From: an uncultured Azospirillum sp.
Lineage (GTDB): Bacteria; Pseudomonadota; Alphaproteobacteria; Azospirillales; Azospirillaceae
Assembly: GCF_946480385.1 (NCBI RefSeq)
Contig: NZ_CAMLJP010000041.1
Coordinates: 1-47,517 of the forward strand
DNA length: 47,517 nt
Reading direction: 5' to 3'
Shown piece by piece: positions 39,062 to 47,517 of the stretch. How positions within the stretch are numbered: position 1 is the stretch's first letter; each line of letters starts with the position of its first letter. The notes under the pieces are model-generated. The model did no database searches and had not been told where the DNA came from. It saw only the letters and a program-made list of their open reading frames with translations. Made by a program: the position numbers and the translations under genes.

Positions 39062-39685
39062 TCAGAGCGATCCGCCGAGCGTGCCCTTGGTGGAGGGCAC
39101 CGCATCGCGCTTGCGCGGGTCGATCTCCACCCCGGCGCGCAGCGCGCGGGCAAGCGCCTTGTAGCAGCTTTCCACGATATGGTGGTTGTTCTCGCCATAC
39201 AGGTTCTCGACGTGCAGCGTCACGCCGGCGGCCATGGCGAAGGCCTGGAACCACTCGCGGAACAGCTCGGTGTCGAAATCGCCGATCTTGTCGCGGGTGA
39301 AGTTCACCTTCCAGATCAGGTAGGGCCGGTTGGAGAAGTCCAGCGCCACCCGCGTCAGCGTCTCGTCCATCGGGACATAGGAATGGCCGTAGCGCTGGAT
39401 GCCCTTGCGGTCGCCCAGCGCCTTCGCCACCGCCATGCCGATGGCGATGCCGGTGTCCTCGGTGGTGTGGTGATAGTCGATGTGCAGGTCGCCGTCGGCC
39501 AGGACCGTCAGGTCCATCAGGCTGTGGCGCGACAGCTGTTCCAGCATGTGGTCGAGGAAGCCGACCCCCGTCTTGACGTCGTAGACGCCGGTGCCGTCAA
39601 GGTTCAGCGCGACCCGGATCCGGGTCTCCGTGGTGTTCCGCTCGATCGAGGCGCGGCGGCCGCCGTTGGTGGGGGTCTGGTCCAT
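39062..39685 (-). CDS. hisB: imidazoleglycerol-phosphate dehydratase
   Basis: Dehydrates imidazole glycerol phosphate to imidazole acetol phosphate. The 207-residue monofunctional HisB (no phosphatase domain) has the metal-binding duplicated motifs [37 protein letters not shown] and [20 protein letters not shown] choose ATG 39685 ([20 protein letters not shown]), which agrees with the family start; an upstream ATG at 39724 adds 13 unconserved residues. It is the first his gene of the cluster here, divergent from the lipoprotein gene. Confidence 0.96.
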   Translation of the reverse strand: MDQTPTNGGRRASIERNTTETRIRVALNLDGTGVYDVKTGVGFLDHMLEQLSRHSLMDLTVLADGDLHIDYHHTTEDTGIAIGMAVAKALGDRKGIQRYGHSYVPMDETLTRVALDFSNRPYLIWKVNFTRDKIGDFDTELFREWFQAFAMAAGVTLHVENLYGENNHHIVESCYKALARALRAGVEIDPRKRDAVPSTKGTLGGSL

Positions 39686-39761
39686 GGCGGTTTTGTAGCA
39701 GGAAGCATCCCTGCGCGCCAGCATCCGGCACGAATGATGCGCGCTCTGTCCATTCCGACGA

Positions 39762-39790
39762 TTGTCCTACATGGGTGTGCAGAGTACAGT
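39762..39790 (+). promoter_or_regulatory. candidate promoter of the lipoprotein gene
   Basis: TTGTCC, 17-bp spacer and TACAGT just upstream of the lipoprotein start, in the 135-bp divergent region with hisB. I saw no equally good promoter for hisB on the other strand. Confidence 0.4.
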
Positions 39791-39820
39791 CTTTCACACT
39801 TCATGCGTGCATATCCGACT

Positions 39821-41335
39821 ATGACGACCCACCCGCGCCGATTCGCCGCAGTCCTGATTCTCCTTCTCGGTCTGTTGCCGGCCGGCTGCGGCGGCATGTC
39901 CCCGCCTCCGCCGGTCGGAAAGGCGGCGCCGCCGGTCGCCGCCGGCACCACGGCGCCCTTCCGCTTCGGCGAACTGACGATCGGGTCGATGCGGCGGGGA
40001 ATGCAGATCGGCCGCTATGTCTGGGGCATCGACTGTGCTCCGCCCTATGACGACGTCTATTGGACCAGCGGCGTCAACATGCGGCGCGGCTCCACCTTCG
40101 ACGAGCGGTTCGCCGAGGTGATGACCGCCGTCGGCTTCGACGTGGTCGGCCGGCCCGGCGGTCCCGACAACCCGGACGGCAACCGCAGCCGCGCCCGCTT
40201 CACCGTGCAAGGCGACCTGCGCGACGTGCAGCTGGAGCTGTGCCACCGCACCAATTGGCTGACCGGCAGCAGCAAGGGCAGTTCCGGCACCGGCAGCGTC
40301 AGGGTGGGATGGACGGTCTATGACGCGCGCGGCGACGGGCTGGTCCACCGCCTGGTCACCACCGGCGCCACGGCGCAGGAACGCGGTGTGCCCCAGGGCG
40401 AGACCCTGTTGGTCGAAGAGGCCTTCGCCGCGGCGGTGGAGGCGCTCGCCGCCGATGCCGGTTTCCGCACCCTGCTGTCCGGCGGCTCCCTGCCCTCCCC
40501 GGCCGCGTCGCCATCAATGGCGTTTCCCGTGACGGCACCGGCCGGATCCCGACCCATTCCGCTGACGCCGACCGCCACGCCGACCGCGTCACCGTCCGCT
40601 CCGGCCGCAGCCCCTGCACAGGCTGTCCCTAACCGCCTGCTCCTTCGAGGCGGGACCGGATCCGGCCGAATCGCATCGTCGAGGATACCGGTCGGCCGGT
40701 CGCATGGGCTGGTGATCGGGGAAGCCGACGTCGCCGGCGAGGTGCAGGGGGTGGTGCTGGCTCCCCTCCCCGGATCCGACCCCACCGTCACGGTGCGCCC
40801 GGCCCGCGGGGTGGAACTGACCGGCTGGGTGGTCGGGCGCGACGCGGCCAGCGGCTTCGCCCTGGTTCGGGTGCCGGCGCGGCTGCCTGCCCTGCCCGTG
40901 CGCACCGCGACCCTGCGCGTCAGCGAACCGGTGCGGGCGGTCATCGGCGGACGCGGGAAGGAAATGGCCGGCATCGTCGGCGGTCTGCCGGCCGACGAGG
41001 CTCGCGGCGGCACCCTGATCCAGGCGGATCTGGGCTCGGCCGACCTGTTCACCGCGGTGACGGAAGCCGGCGACCCGCTGCTCGACGGAAGCGGCGCACT
41101 GGTCGGCGTGGCACCGGCCGCCGGCCGCTCCCCCGTCACGCCGGCCGGGCTTGTGGAGTTCCTGGCGATCGGCCCGCTGCTCGACCGTCTTGGGGCGGAT
41201 CCGGTTGCCGCCGTCCAGCCTCTCACCCCGTCCAAACGCGACAAACCACGCCGCAACAGCCCGCCCGACCCGCTGTGGGAGGACGAGGCGCCGGACGGCG
41301 AACCGCTTGACGGCGACATTGCCCCTCCCACATAG
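39821..41335 (+). CDS. lipoprotein with a degenerate trypsin-like C-terminal half
   Basis: A 504-residue predicted lipoprotein. [20 protein letters not shown] and then AGC form a signal peptide with a lipobox at Cys23. Residues about 45-215 form a compact domain with no family that I recognise ([31 protein letters not shown]). A Pro/Ala/Thr linker follows (about 225-270). Residues about 275-460 read like an HtrA/trypsin barrel: [18 protein letters not shown] matches the strand that carries the catalytic Asp, and [17 protein letters not shown] the one that carries the catalytic Ser, but Asp and Ser are not in place and no TxxHV motif is seen. It is therefore probably an inactive protease-like protein. 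ATG 39803 is an alternative start. Confidence 0.65.
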   Translation: MTTHPRRFAAVLILLLGLLPAGCGGMSPPPPVGKAAPPVAAGTTAPFRFGELTIGSMRRGMQIGRYVWGIDCAPPYDDVYWTSGVNMRRGSTFDERFAEVMTAVGFDVVGRPGGPDNPDGNRSRARFTVQGDLRDVQLELCHRTNWLTGSSKGSSGTGSVRVGWTVYDARGDGLVHRLVTTGATAQERGVPQGETLLVEEAFAAAVEALAADAGFRTLLSGGSLPSPAASPSMAFPVTAPAGSRPIPLTPTATPTASPSAPAAAPAQAVPNRLLLRGGTGSGRIASSRIPVGRSHGLVIGEADVAGEVQGVVLAPLPGSDPTVTVRPARGVELTGWVVGRDAASGFALVRVPARLPALPVRTATLRVSEPVRAVIGGRGKEMAGIVGGLPADEARGGTLIQADLGSADLFTAVTEAGDPLLDGSGALVGVAPAAGRSPVTPAGLVEFLAIGPLLDRLGADPVAAVQPLTPSKRDKPRRNSPPDPLWEDEAPDGEPLDGDIAPPT

Positions 41336-41424
41336 ACCGGATGCCCTGCCGCCACGATTCATGGGGTTTTGAGCTTCTGCATCTGGGCGGCAGGCCGTTC
41401 CCCATTTTCCAGCATGGTTTCCGC

Positions 41425-41988
41425 ATGACCTATCCAGCGTCCAATCCACATGATCCCATCCAATGGCACGGCACCACCATCCTGTCGGTGCGCAAGAACG
41501 GTCAGGTGGTGATCGCCGGCGACGGGCAGGTCTCGGTCGGCCAGACGGTGATGAAGGCCAACGCGCGCAAGGTCCGCTGGCTGGCCGGCGGTTCGGTGAT
41601 GGCGGGTTTCGCCGGCGCCACCGCCGATGCGATGACCTTGTTCGAGCGGCTGGAAGGCAAGCTGGAGCAGTATCCCGGCCAGCTGACCCGCGCCTGCGTC
41701 GAGATGGCCAAGGACTGGCGCACCGACCGCTATCTGCGCCGGCTTGAGGCGATGATGGCCGTCGCCGACAAGTCGGTCAGTCTTGTGCTGACCGGCAATG
41801 GCGACGTGCTGGAGCCGGAGGACGGGTTGATCGGCATCGGCTCCGGCGGGTCCTACGCCCTGTCGGCGGCCCGTGCGCTGATCGACATCGACGGGATGGA
41901 TGCGGAAGCCGTGGCGCGCAAGGCGATGAAGATCGCCGCCGGCATCTGCGTCTACACCAATGAAAACGTCACCCTGGAAAAGCTGTGA
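41425..41988 (+). CDS. hslV: ATP-dependent protease subunit HslV
   Basis: Proteasome-like peptidase of the HslUV complex. The 187-residue precursor has a short propeptide ending before Thr17 ([10 protein letters not shown]), the N-terminal threonine nucleophile after processing; alphaproteobacterial HslV commonly has such an extension. [20 protein letters not shown] and [16 protein letters not shown] are family motifs. The start at ATG 41425 is chosen for its length; an upstream ATG at 41341 adds 28 unrelated residues. hslU follows at once. Confidence 0.95.
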   Translation: MTYPASNPHDPIQWHGTTILSVRKNGQVVIAGDGQVSVGQTVMKANARKVRWLAGGSVMAGFAGATADAMTLFERLEGKLEQYPGQLTRACVEMAKDWRTDRYLRRLEAMMAVADKSVSLVLTGNGDVLEPEDGLIGIGSGGSYALSAARALIDIDGMDAEAVARKAMKIAAGICVYTNENVTLEKL

Positions 41989-41993
41989 CCGCC

Positions 41994-43337
41994 ATGACGA
42001 TTCAGACCGCTTCCGTGTCCGCCGACAGCACCGCCTTCAGCCCGCGCGAGATCGTCTCGGAACTCGACCGCTACATCGTCGGTCAGAACGACGCCAAGCG
42101 CGCGGTCGCCATCGCGCTGCGCAACCGTTGGCGCCGGCAGCAGCTGCCCGAGGGCTTGCGGGAAGAGGTGTTGCCGAAGAACATCCTGATGATCGGCCCG
42201 ACCGGCGTCGGCAAGACCGAGATCGCCCGCCGCCTCGCCCGGCTGGCCCAGGCCCCCTTCCTGAAGGTGGAGGCCACCAAATTCACCGAGGTCGGCTATG
42301 TCGGCCGCGACGTCGAGCAGATTGTCCGCGATCTGGTGGAGGCCGCCATCGGCCTGACCCGCGAGCGCCTGCGCAAGGAGGTCGCCGCCAAGGCCGAACT
42401 GCGGGCGGAGGAGCGCGTGCTCGACGCGCTGTGCGGAGACAGCGCCAGTGCGGAGACGCGCGCCAAGTTCCGCAAGATGCTGCGCGAAGGCACGCTGAAC
42501 GACAAGGAGATCGAGGTCCAGGTCGCCGACACCGGCGCCGGCAATATGCCGACCTTCGACATCCCCGGCATGCCGGGCGCCCAGATGGGCATGCTGAACC
42601 TGAACGACATGTTCGGCAAGATGATGGGCGGCCGCACCAAGACCCGCCGCATGACGGTGGCCGAAAGCCACGGCGTGCTGATGGCCGAGGAGTCCGACAA
42701 GCTGCTGGACCAGGAAAAGGTGGTGGCGGAGGCGATTCGCGCGGTCGAGCAGAACGGCATCGTCTTCCTGGACGAGATCGACAAGATCTCCGCCCGCTCC
42801 GATGCCCGCGGCGCCGATGTCAGCCGTGAGGGCGTTCAGCGCGACCTGCTGCCGCTGATCGAAGGCACGACGGTGTCGACCAAGCACGGCCCGGTGAAGA
42901 CCGACCACATCCTGTTCATCGCGTCCGGCGCCTTCCACATCGCCAAGCCGTCCGACCTGCTGCCCGAGCTGCAGGGCCGACTGCCGATCCGTGTCGAGCT
43001 GAAGGCACTGAGCCAGGACGACTTCAAGCGCATCCTGACCGAACCGGAAGCCAGCCTGATCCGTCAGTACAAGGCGCTGATGAAGACGGAGGAGGTCGAT
43101 CTGGTCTTCACCGACGACAGCATCGACGAGCTGGCCCGTCTGGCGGCGGAGATCAACAGCTCCGTCGAGAACATCGGCGCCCGGCGCCTGCATACGGTGC
43201 TGGAGCGCCTGCTGGAGGAGATCAGCTTCGCCGCCAGCGACCGCGCCGGCGAGACCGTCACCATCGATGCCGCCCTGGTCCGCGAGCGGGTCGGCGGTCT
43301 GGCGAAGAACGCCGATCTGTCGAAGTTCATTCTGTGA
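41994..43337 (+). CDS. hslU: ATP-dependent protease ATPase subunit HslU
   Basis: AAA+ unfoldase partner of HslV. The 447-residue protein has Walker A GPTGVGKT (68-75), the pore motif [20 protein letters not shown], Walker [11 protein letters not shown] (near 255) and sensor-2 [17 protein letters not shown] near 391, ending in the conserved FIL tail that docks into HslV. An I domain of about 150 residues is inserted between Walker A and B. ATG 41994 or GTG 41985 (overlapping the hslV stop) are both possible starts. A hairpin and parS follow. Confidence 0.96.
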   Translation: MTIQTASVSADSTAFSPREIVSELDRYIVGQNDAKRAVAIALRNRWRRQQLPEGLREEVLPKNILMIGPTGVGKTEIARRLARLAQAPFLKVEATKFTEVGYVGRDVEQIVRDLVEAAIGLTRERLRKEVAAKAELRAEERVLDALCGDSASAETRAKFRKMLREGTLNDKEIEVQVADTGAGNMPTFDIPGMPGAQMGMLNLNDMFGKMMGGRTKTRRMTVAESHGVLMAEESDKLLDQEKVVAEAIRAVEQNGIVFLDEIDKISARSDARGADVSREGVQRDLLPLIEGTTVSTKHGPVKTDHILFIASGAFHIAKPSDLLPELQGRLPIRVELKALSQDDFKRILTEPEASLIRQYKALMKTEEVDLVFTDDSIDELARLAAEINSSVENIGARRLHTVLERLLEEISFAASDRAGETVTIDAALVRERVGGLAKNADLSKFIL

Positions 43338-43344
43338 TTGGGCG

Positions 43345-43369
43345 GGGGGCACTCGCGTCGGGTGCCCCC
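43345..43369 (+). terminator. hairpin after hslU
   Basis: GGGGGCAC (43345-43352) pairs with GTGCCCCC (43362-43369), 9-nt loop, without a T run. It directly abuts the parS site. Confidence 0.45.
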
Positions 43370-43385
43370 TGCTTCACGTGAAACA
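43370..43385. promoter_or_regulatory. parS: parS site (ParB-binding), 15/16 match
   Basis: TGCTTCACGTGAAACA differs from the consensus parS TGTTTCACGTGAAACA at one position only. It lies in the non-coding gap between hslU and mltA. This is the better of two parS sites in the window. Confidence 0.88.
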
Positions 43386-43401
43386 TTCCTCCGTTGGCCC
43401 C

Positions 43402-44604
43402 CTACCCGCCTGCCGCCACCTTCACGCTCTTCGGCAGCAGCAGCGCGTAGCTCCCCCGGCTTTTCATCACCCCGGCCCGCTGCTCCGCCTCCGGGCCATG
43501 GCCCCAGAAGACATCGCCGCGCACCGGCCCGCGGATCGCCCCGCCGGTGTCCTGGGCGACCAGCAACCGCTGCAATCGCTGCCCGGCATCGAGCGGGTCC
43601 TCGGCATCCAGCCAGACCGGCACGCCGTAAGGCATGAACTTCGAGTCCACCGCCAGACTGCGGCCCGGCGTCAAGGCCACGCCCTGCGCGCCGTTCGGAC
43701 CATCGCCCGACAACGGTTGGAAGAAGACGTAGGACGGGTTGACGTTCATCACCGCCGCGGCTTGATCGGGATGGGCGAGCAGCCAGTCGCGGATGGTTTG
43801 AAGCGAGACCTCCTCCCGCTTCAGCGCGCCGCGCTCGATCAGCTCCTTGCCGATGGCGACGTATTTGTGGCCGTTCTGGCCGGCGTAACCGACGCGCATC
43901 TCACCGCCGTCTGCCAGCTGGATCCGCCCCGACCCCTGGATTTGCAGGAAGAAGGCGCCGATCGGATCCTTCACCCAGACCAGTTCCAGCCCCTTGCCCT
44001 TGAGCGCCCCCGCGACGATGGCGGCGCGATCCTCGTAAGGCTTCAGCCGACCGTCCACCACCCGGCCGGCGGTGCGCTCCCCCTTCCAGCGATCGGAGAA
44101 ATCGCCGAGATCGACCATCACCAGATCGGCCGGGCGGCGATAGAGCGGCACCGGATAGGCCGGATCCGGCTTGCGGCTGCCCTCCAGCTCGGCTTCGTAA
44201 TAGCCGGTGAACAGCCCCTCGCGCGTGCCGTTGTTGCCAGCGGCATAGGGGGTGAAGTTCGCCTCGAAAAAGGCACGGGCGGCGGCATCGTCGCCGGCCG
44301 GCAGATCCGCCAGTTGAGCGCAAGGGCCTTGCCAGTCGCCGATGGTCCCCGCCACCCCGCCCGGCCCGACCGGCCGGTCTTTCGGCTGCGTCCTGAACCG
44401 GGCGCAGGAGCGGGCGAGCGCCGGCACCGCCTGGGCAACCGGGTCGGTGCGCCAGCCCGGCAGCTCGGCGAAGGACAGCGGCGCCAGGGTCAGGGCATCG
44501 GGCGGCGGCTTCGCCTCTTCCTTGGGGGCGCAGGCCGAAAACAGCAACGCCACCGCCCCGAAGAGGGCGATGGCGCTGAAACCGGGACGGTGACGGAACG
44601 TCAT
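43402..44604 (-). CDS. mltA: membrane-bound lytic murein transglycosylase A
   Basis: Outer-membrane lipoprotein that cleaves peptidoglycan glycan strands to 1,6-anhydromuropeptides. The 400-residue protein has a lipobox (LLFSACAP, Cys25), the MltA domain (about 105-285: GLFTGYYEAELEGSRK, YEDRAAIVAG, DPIGAFFLQIQGSGRIQL) and the C-terminal 3D domain with the aspartates (SLAVDSKFMPYGVPVWL, LLVAQDTGGAIRGPVRGDVF). It begins at ATG 44604, overlapping the stop of the Tim44-like gene, so they are co-transcribed. Confidence 0.95.
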   Translation of the reverse strand: MTFRHRPGFSAIALFGAVALLFSACAPKEEAKPPPDALTLAPLSFAELPGWRTDPVAQAVPALARSCARFRTQPKDRPVGPGGVAGTIGDWQGPCAQLADLPAGDDAAARAFFEANFTPYAAGNNGTREGLFTGYYEAELEGSRKPDPAYPVPLYRRPADLVMVDLGDFSDRWKGERTAGRVVDGRLKPYEDRAAIVAGALKGKGLELVWVKDPIGAFFLQIQGSGRIQLADGGEMRVGYAGQNGHKYVAIGKELIERGALKREEVSLQTIRDWLLAHPDQAAAVMNVNPSYVFFQPLSGDGPNGAQGVALTPGRSLAVDSKFMPYGVPVWLDAEDPLDAGQRLQRLLVAQDTGGAIRGPVRGDVFWGHGPEAEQRAGVMKSRGSYALLLPKSVKVAAGG

Positions 44605-45302
44605 TACTGGACCGGACGAACCTCGACCAGCGCCCAGTTGGGATCGCGGGAGCGGAGGTTGCGGGCGAAGGTCCAGACGTCGGTGTTCTCCACCAGCGCC
44701 TTGGGATCGCCGTCGATGACGGCGCCGTCGCGGTCACGCACCACATTCACCTGATCGGTGACCAGACGCACGGTGACGCGGGCGGTGCGGGCGGCATCCA
44801 GCTTCACCTCCACCACCTCGGCCTCGCGAACGATCTCGATGCGGGCCTCGTGCTGCTCGCCGGCGGCCTGACGGTCGCGGATGACACGGGCGAAGCTTTC
44901 ATAGACGTCGTCGGCCAGCAGCGGACGCAGCGTCGCGGTGTCGCCGCGGGCGAAGGCGTCGACGATCATGGCGAAGGCCGCCTTGGCGCCTTCCAGGAAA
45001 TGCTTCTCGTCGAAATTCGGATCGGCGGCGCGGAGCTGGTCGATGGAGGCGGCGAGCGACAGCGGCTCGTCCGAGGCCGTCACGTCCGCGCCGGGTGCGG
45101 CATCAGGCCGCGGCCGGTTACGCTCCGGCAGGGGCACGACATTGTCGGGCTTCGCCGGGTTCGGAGCGGCGGTGAAGGGGTTGGGGCGCTGACGCTCCTC
45201 CCCCGTCCGGCGGCCGAGCACGCTGCGCAGCCGATAAACGAGGAAGGCCGCGATCATCGCGAAGATCACGATCTCGATGAACACGAACCCGTCTCCCATC
45301 AT
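44604..45302 (-). CDS. Tim44/TimA family protein
   Basis: A 232-residue protein with one N-terminal membrane helix (about 6-24), a polar Pro/Arg-rich linker (30-75) and a C-terminal Tim44-like domain (about 90-230; FDEKHFLEGAKAAFAMIVDA and NTDVWTFARNLRSRDPNWAL). It is the alphaproteobacterial relative of mitochondrial import component Tim44 (TimA in Caulobacter). It sits next to secB and mltA, a common alphaproteobacterial arrangement. Function in bacteria is unsettled, perhaps membrane-protein assembly. Divergent from fxsA. Confidence 0.92.
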   Translation of the reverse strand: MMGDGFVFIEIVIFAMIAAFLVYRLRSVLGRRTGEERQRPNPFTAAPNPAKPDNVVPLPERNRPRPDAAPGADVTASDEPLSLAASIDQLRAADPNFDEKHFLEGAKAAFAMIVDAFARGDTATLRPLLADDVYESFARVIRDRQAAGEQHEARIEIVREAEVVEVKLDAARTARVTVRLVTDQVNVVRDRDGAVIDGDPKALVENTDVWTFARNLRSRDPNWALVEVRPVQ

Positions 45303-45474
45303 CTGTTCCTTCCAAAACCACTTGTCGTGAAGCCTTTAGCGGGGGCGAAATCGCCGGCGGATCCGGCCCGCCCCTGGACCTTGCGGCCGGGCGGCATTAC
45401 GTGTTGCTTGCCCGCCAGTGAACGCCACCAGTAACCGCCAATTGGATGCAGCCGCCGGTGTTTCGTCCGGACGA

Positions 45475-45494
45475 CCTATCCAAACCTAGATAGG
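45475..45494. repeat. short inverted repeat before fxsA
   Basis: CCTATC (45475-45480) and GATAGG (45489-45494), 8 bp apart, 28 bp before the fxsA start. It could be an operator in the 220-bp divergent gap; otherwise the gap (45303-45522) shows no gene. Confidence 0.3.
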
Positions 45495-45522
45495 GGCAGC
45501 GAGCCCGAAGAGCAAGGACACC

Positions 45523-46161
45523 ATGAATCCCCTGTTGTTGATCCTTCTTCTGCCGATCCTGGAGATCGTCGGATTCATCCAGGTCGGCGATTGGATCGGC
45601 GCCGGGCCGACCATCGGGCTGCTGGCCCTGTCGGCGGTGGTGGGTGTGCTGCTGGTCCGTCACCAGGGGCTGGCCTCGCTGACCCGCGCCCAGGCGGCAG
45701 CGGCCCGCGGCGAGGCGCCGATCGGCACCGTCCTGGACGGCTTCTGCGCCGTGCTGGCCGGCATCCTGCTGATCATCCCCGGCTTCCTGACCGACATCCT
45801 GGGCATCGCCCTGCTGATCGGGCCGCTGCGCCGCGGCATCGGCCGCTGGCTGCTCGGCCGCATGGGGGCCGGGATGCCGGTCTTCACCACCACCGCCGGC
45901 CGCCCCGGCTTCGGCGCCGGCAATTTCGGAGCCGGGGGGTTCGGCGGACCCGGTTTCGGCGCGGAGGGCCCCCGGCAGGCCGATGATCCTTTCCGTCCCG
46001 CCCCTGGGGTGCCCGGCGTTATCGACGGCGACTACCGCGACGTTACGCCCGGCGATGGAAAGATGGGCGAAGGAAAGACGGGCGATGAAACCGACGACCG
46101 CGACGCGCCCCGGCTGACCGATTCCCAATGGGGGAAGCACCGCCCGGATGAGCGGCGCTGA
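45523..46161 (+). CDS. fxsA: FxsA family membrane protein
   Basis: A 212-residue inner-membrane protein. The first 125 residues are the FxsA domain with four hydrophobic segments (PLLLILLLPILEIVGFIQVG and VLAGILLIIPGFLTDILGIA are its landmarks). FxsA of E. coli relieves exclusion of phage T7 by F plasmid; a wider role is unknown. The C-terminal 85 residues are Gly/Phe-rich then charged and not conserved. It precedes secB by 184 bp. Confidence 0.9.
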   Translation: MNPLLLILLLPILEIVGFIQVGDWIGAGPTIGLLALSAVVGVLLVRHQGLASLTRAQAAAARGEAPIGTVLDGFCAVLAGILLIIPGFLTDILGIALLIGPLRRGIGRWLLGRMGAGMPVFTTTAGRPGFGAGNFGAGGFGGPGFGAEGPRQADDPFRPAPGVPGVIDGDYRDVTPGDGKMGEGKTGDETDDRDAPRLTDSQWGKHRPDERR

Positions 46162-46345
46162 CCGGCCGGCGGGCCGGCGGTTTCCGTTGGCAGGACGACC
46201 GATCCGTGATAGCCAGCCCCTTGGGCGAAGGCACAACCGTCGCGAACCAACCCCTGTCACCTCACATCCGGGTCGGCCCACCGTCCCCGCCCTTTCCCGA
46301 TGGGGAACGATGGCCGGGACGACAGCCGGCGATTAGGAGTCCGTT

Positions 46346-46834
46346 ATGTCCGATCAGATGAGCAACGGCGCCGAGCAGCAGCAGACCTCTTCGCTGCCGA
46401 TGCATGTCCTCGCGCAGTATGTGAAGGACTTCTCGTTCGAGAACCCCAACGCCCCGCAGAGCCTGCTGCCGAACCAGCCGCAGCCGCAGGTGAACATCGG
46501 TGTCGATGTCCAGGGCCAGAAGGTCGGCGACGACATCTATGAGCTGACGCTGAACCTGCGCTGCGAGGCCCGCCAGGGCGAGTCCGTGGCCTTCCTGGTC
46601 GAGCTGGCCTATGGCGCGCTGTTCCAGTTCCCCGGCCTGCCGGAGGAGCATCACCGCCCGGTCCTGATGATCGAAGGCGCCCGGATGATCTTCCCGTTCG
46701 CCCGCGCCATCGTCTCCAGCGCGACCCGCGAAGGCGGCTTCCCGCCGCTGATGATCAACCCGATCGACTTCGCCGAGCTGTACCACCGCCAGTCCGGTCA
46801 GCAGGCCGAACAGCCGCAGCAGCCGCCCTTCTGA
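46346..46834 (+). CDS. secB: protein-export chaperone SecB
   Basis: Holds preproteins unfolded for SecA. The 162-residue protein shows [20 protein letters not shown] near 27-46, the [20 protein letters not shown] core with beta strands, and the conserved ending [28 protein letters not shown]-like stretch (here [16 protein letters not shown]...DFAELY). The Gln/Pro-rich last 15 residues are typical. TTAGGAGT at 46333-46340 is its ribosome site. It is terminated with rho by a shared hairpin. Confidence 0.95.
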   Translation: [162 protein letters not shown]

Positions 46835-46875
46835 TCCGGCGGATCGGGCCAAGGGATCAAGCTGAGCTGAAAAAG

Positions 46876-46910
46876 AAAGGGCGGGTGGCCGAAAGGCCCC
46901 CGCCCTTTTT
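46876..46910. terminator. bidirectional terminator between secB and rho
   Basis: GGGCGGG (46879-46885) pairs with CCCGCCC (46899-46905), inner GGCC/GGCC with a GAAA loop, A-rich on the left and TTTTT (46906-46910) on the right. Confidence 0.85.
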
Positions 46911-46917
46911 CCGTGCC

Positions 46918-46939
46918 GCCCTCCCCCGAAGGAGAGGGC
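46918..46939. repeat. CCCTC/GAGGG palindrome (family member 3)
   Basis: GCCCTC (46918-46923) with GAGGGC (46934-46939) around CCCCGAAGGA, just 3' of rho. It shares the CCCTCTCCCCGAAGGGGAG layout with the elements at 2740 and 35422. Confidence 0.5.
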
Positions 46940-46950
46940 AGATCCGGGTC

Positions 46951-47517
46951 CTACTGGTTCATGCTCTCGAAGAACTCGTTGTTCGACTTGGTGTGCTTCA
47001 GCTTGTCGACCAGGAAGTCCACCGCGTCGGTCACGCCCATCGGCATCAGGATGCGGCGCAGGATCCACATCTTCGACATGGTGCCCTTGTCGACCAGCAG
47101 TTCCTCCTTGCGGGTGCCCGACTTGGAGATGTCGATGGCCGGGAAGGTGCGCTTGTCGGAGAGCTTGCGGTCCAGCACGATTTCCGAGTTGCCGGTGCCC
47201 TTGAACTCTTCGAAGATCACCTCGTCCATGCGGCTGCCGGTGTCGATCAGCGCGGTGGCGATGATGGTCAGCGACCCACCCTCTTCCACATTGCGGGCGG
47301 CACCGAAGAAGCGCTTGGGACGCTGCAGGGCGTTGGCGTCGACACCACCGGTCAGCACCTTGCCCGACGACGGAACGACGGTGTTGTAGGCGCGGGCCAG
47401 ACGGGTGATGGAATCCAGCAGGATCACCACGTCGCGCTTGTGCTCGACCAGCCGCTTGGCCTTTTCGATCACCATTTCCGCGACCTGGACGTGGCGGGTC
47501 GCCGGCTCGTCGAAGGT
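46951..47517 (-). CDS. rho: transcription termination factor Rho, C-terminal part (runs off the right edge)
   Basis: The last 188 residues of the hexameric RNA-dependent ATPase that ends transcription. Visible are Walker B and beyond ([16 protein letters not shown]), the Q-loop region ([20 protein letters not shown]), the R-loop/arginine-finger part ([20 protein letters not shown]) and the conserved end [10 protein letters not shown]. The RNA-binding N-terminus and Walker A lie outside the window. In many alphaproteobacteria rho is followed on this side of oriC by mnmE, mnmG and parAB. Confidence 0.97.
   Translation of the reverse strand, partial: TFDEPATRHVQVAEMVIEKAKRLVEHKRDVVILLDSITRLARAYNTVVPSSGKVLTGGVDANALQRPKRFFGAARNVEEGGSLTIIATALIDTGSRMDEVIFEEFKGTGNSEIVLDRKLSDKRTFPAIDISKSGTRKEELLVDKGTMSKMWILRRILMPMGVTDAVDFLVDKLKHTKSNNEFFESMNQ

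Noticed and set aside
37946..41335. A single 1129-codon open frame on the plus strand
   Set aside because: The first 620 codons are antisense to the his genes; only the last 505 form a plausible protein with a lipoprotein signal.
41336..41424. Heat-shock (sigma-32) promoter before hslV
   Set aside because: A CCCCATTT box is present near 41400 but no acceptable -35 lies at the right distance.

Overview
The window looks like a near-origin chromosomal segment of an alphaproteobacterium of the Azospirillum type (Rhodospirillales). Grounds: very GC-rich DNA (roughly two-thirds G+C by eye) with matching codon use; the alphaproteobacterial order lnt–HTH regulator–metK–trmB–rimP–nusA–ylxR–infB–rbfA–truB–rpsO–pnp; a complete System I cytochrome c maturation run (ccmCDEFGHI); and a hisB–hisH–GNAT–hisA–hisF–hisE–HIT cluster that, as far as I recall, resembles the his cluster described in Azospirillum brasilense. 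The genus is inference. Two near-perfect ParB-binding (parS) sites, and rho at the right edge (in many alphaproteobacteria rho neighbours mnmE-mnmG-rsmG-parA-parB), place the segment close to oriC.

Layout. 1-5.4 kb: the 5' end of a large MscS-type channel gene, a sulfite-oxidase-like molybdoprotein, tRNA-Arg(CCU), ybaK, folE, apaG and a GNAT acetyltransferase. 5.4-11.3 kb: a tightly coupled run miaB-phoH-ybeY-corC-lnt (tRNA modification, rRNA maturation, lipoprotein acylation). 11.3-25.3 kb: an XRE regulator, metK behind a structured leader, trmB, then the nusA/infB translation-transcription block with its own promoter and an early terminator, ending in rpsO and pnp. An intact Phd-type antitoxin with what looks like a decayed VapC toxin sits inside this block between infB and rbfA.

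25.3-28.2 kb is a small accessory island: a PIN toxin/antitoxin pair reading left, and divergently a WYL regulator followed by a VOC protein and an EVE-domain protein, with inverted repeats that look like operators in both intergenic regions. 28.3-34.3 kb is ccmCDEFGHI, ending in a terminator that overlaps a consensus promoter for the downstream Smr-domain gene. 35.4-39.7 kb is the his cluster on the minus strand. 39.8-43.3 kb holds a lipoprotein with a degenerate trypsin-like C-terminal half and the hslVU protease. 43.3-47.5 kb holds a parS site, mltA, a Tim44/TimA-like gene, fxsA, secB and the 3' end of rho.

Nearly all genes are housekeeping and intact. I found no rRNA, CRISPR array, insertion sequence or prophage. 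The most informative non-coding signals are the two parS sites, the rimP-nusA leader with promoter, GNRA hairpin and terminator, the rpsO-pnp intergenic terminators, the metK leader, and several operator-like palindromes. I did not find a convincing new multi-gene system; the WYL-VOC-EVE group is the closest to an uncharacterised module.
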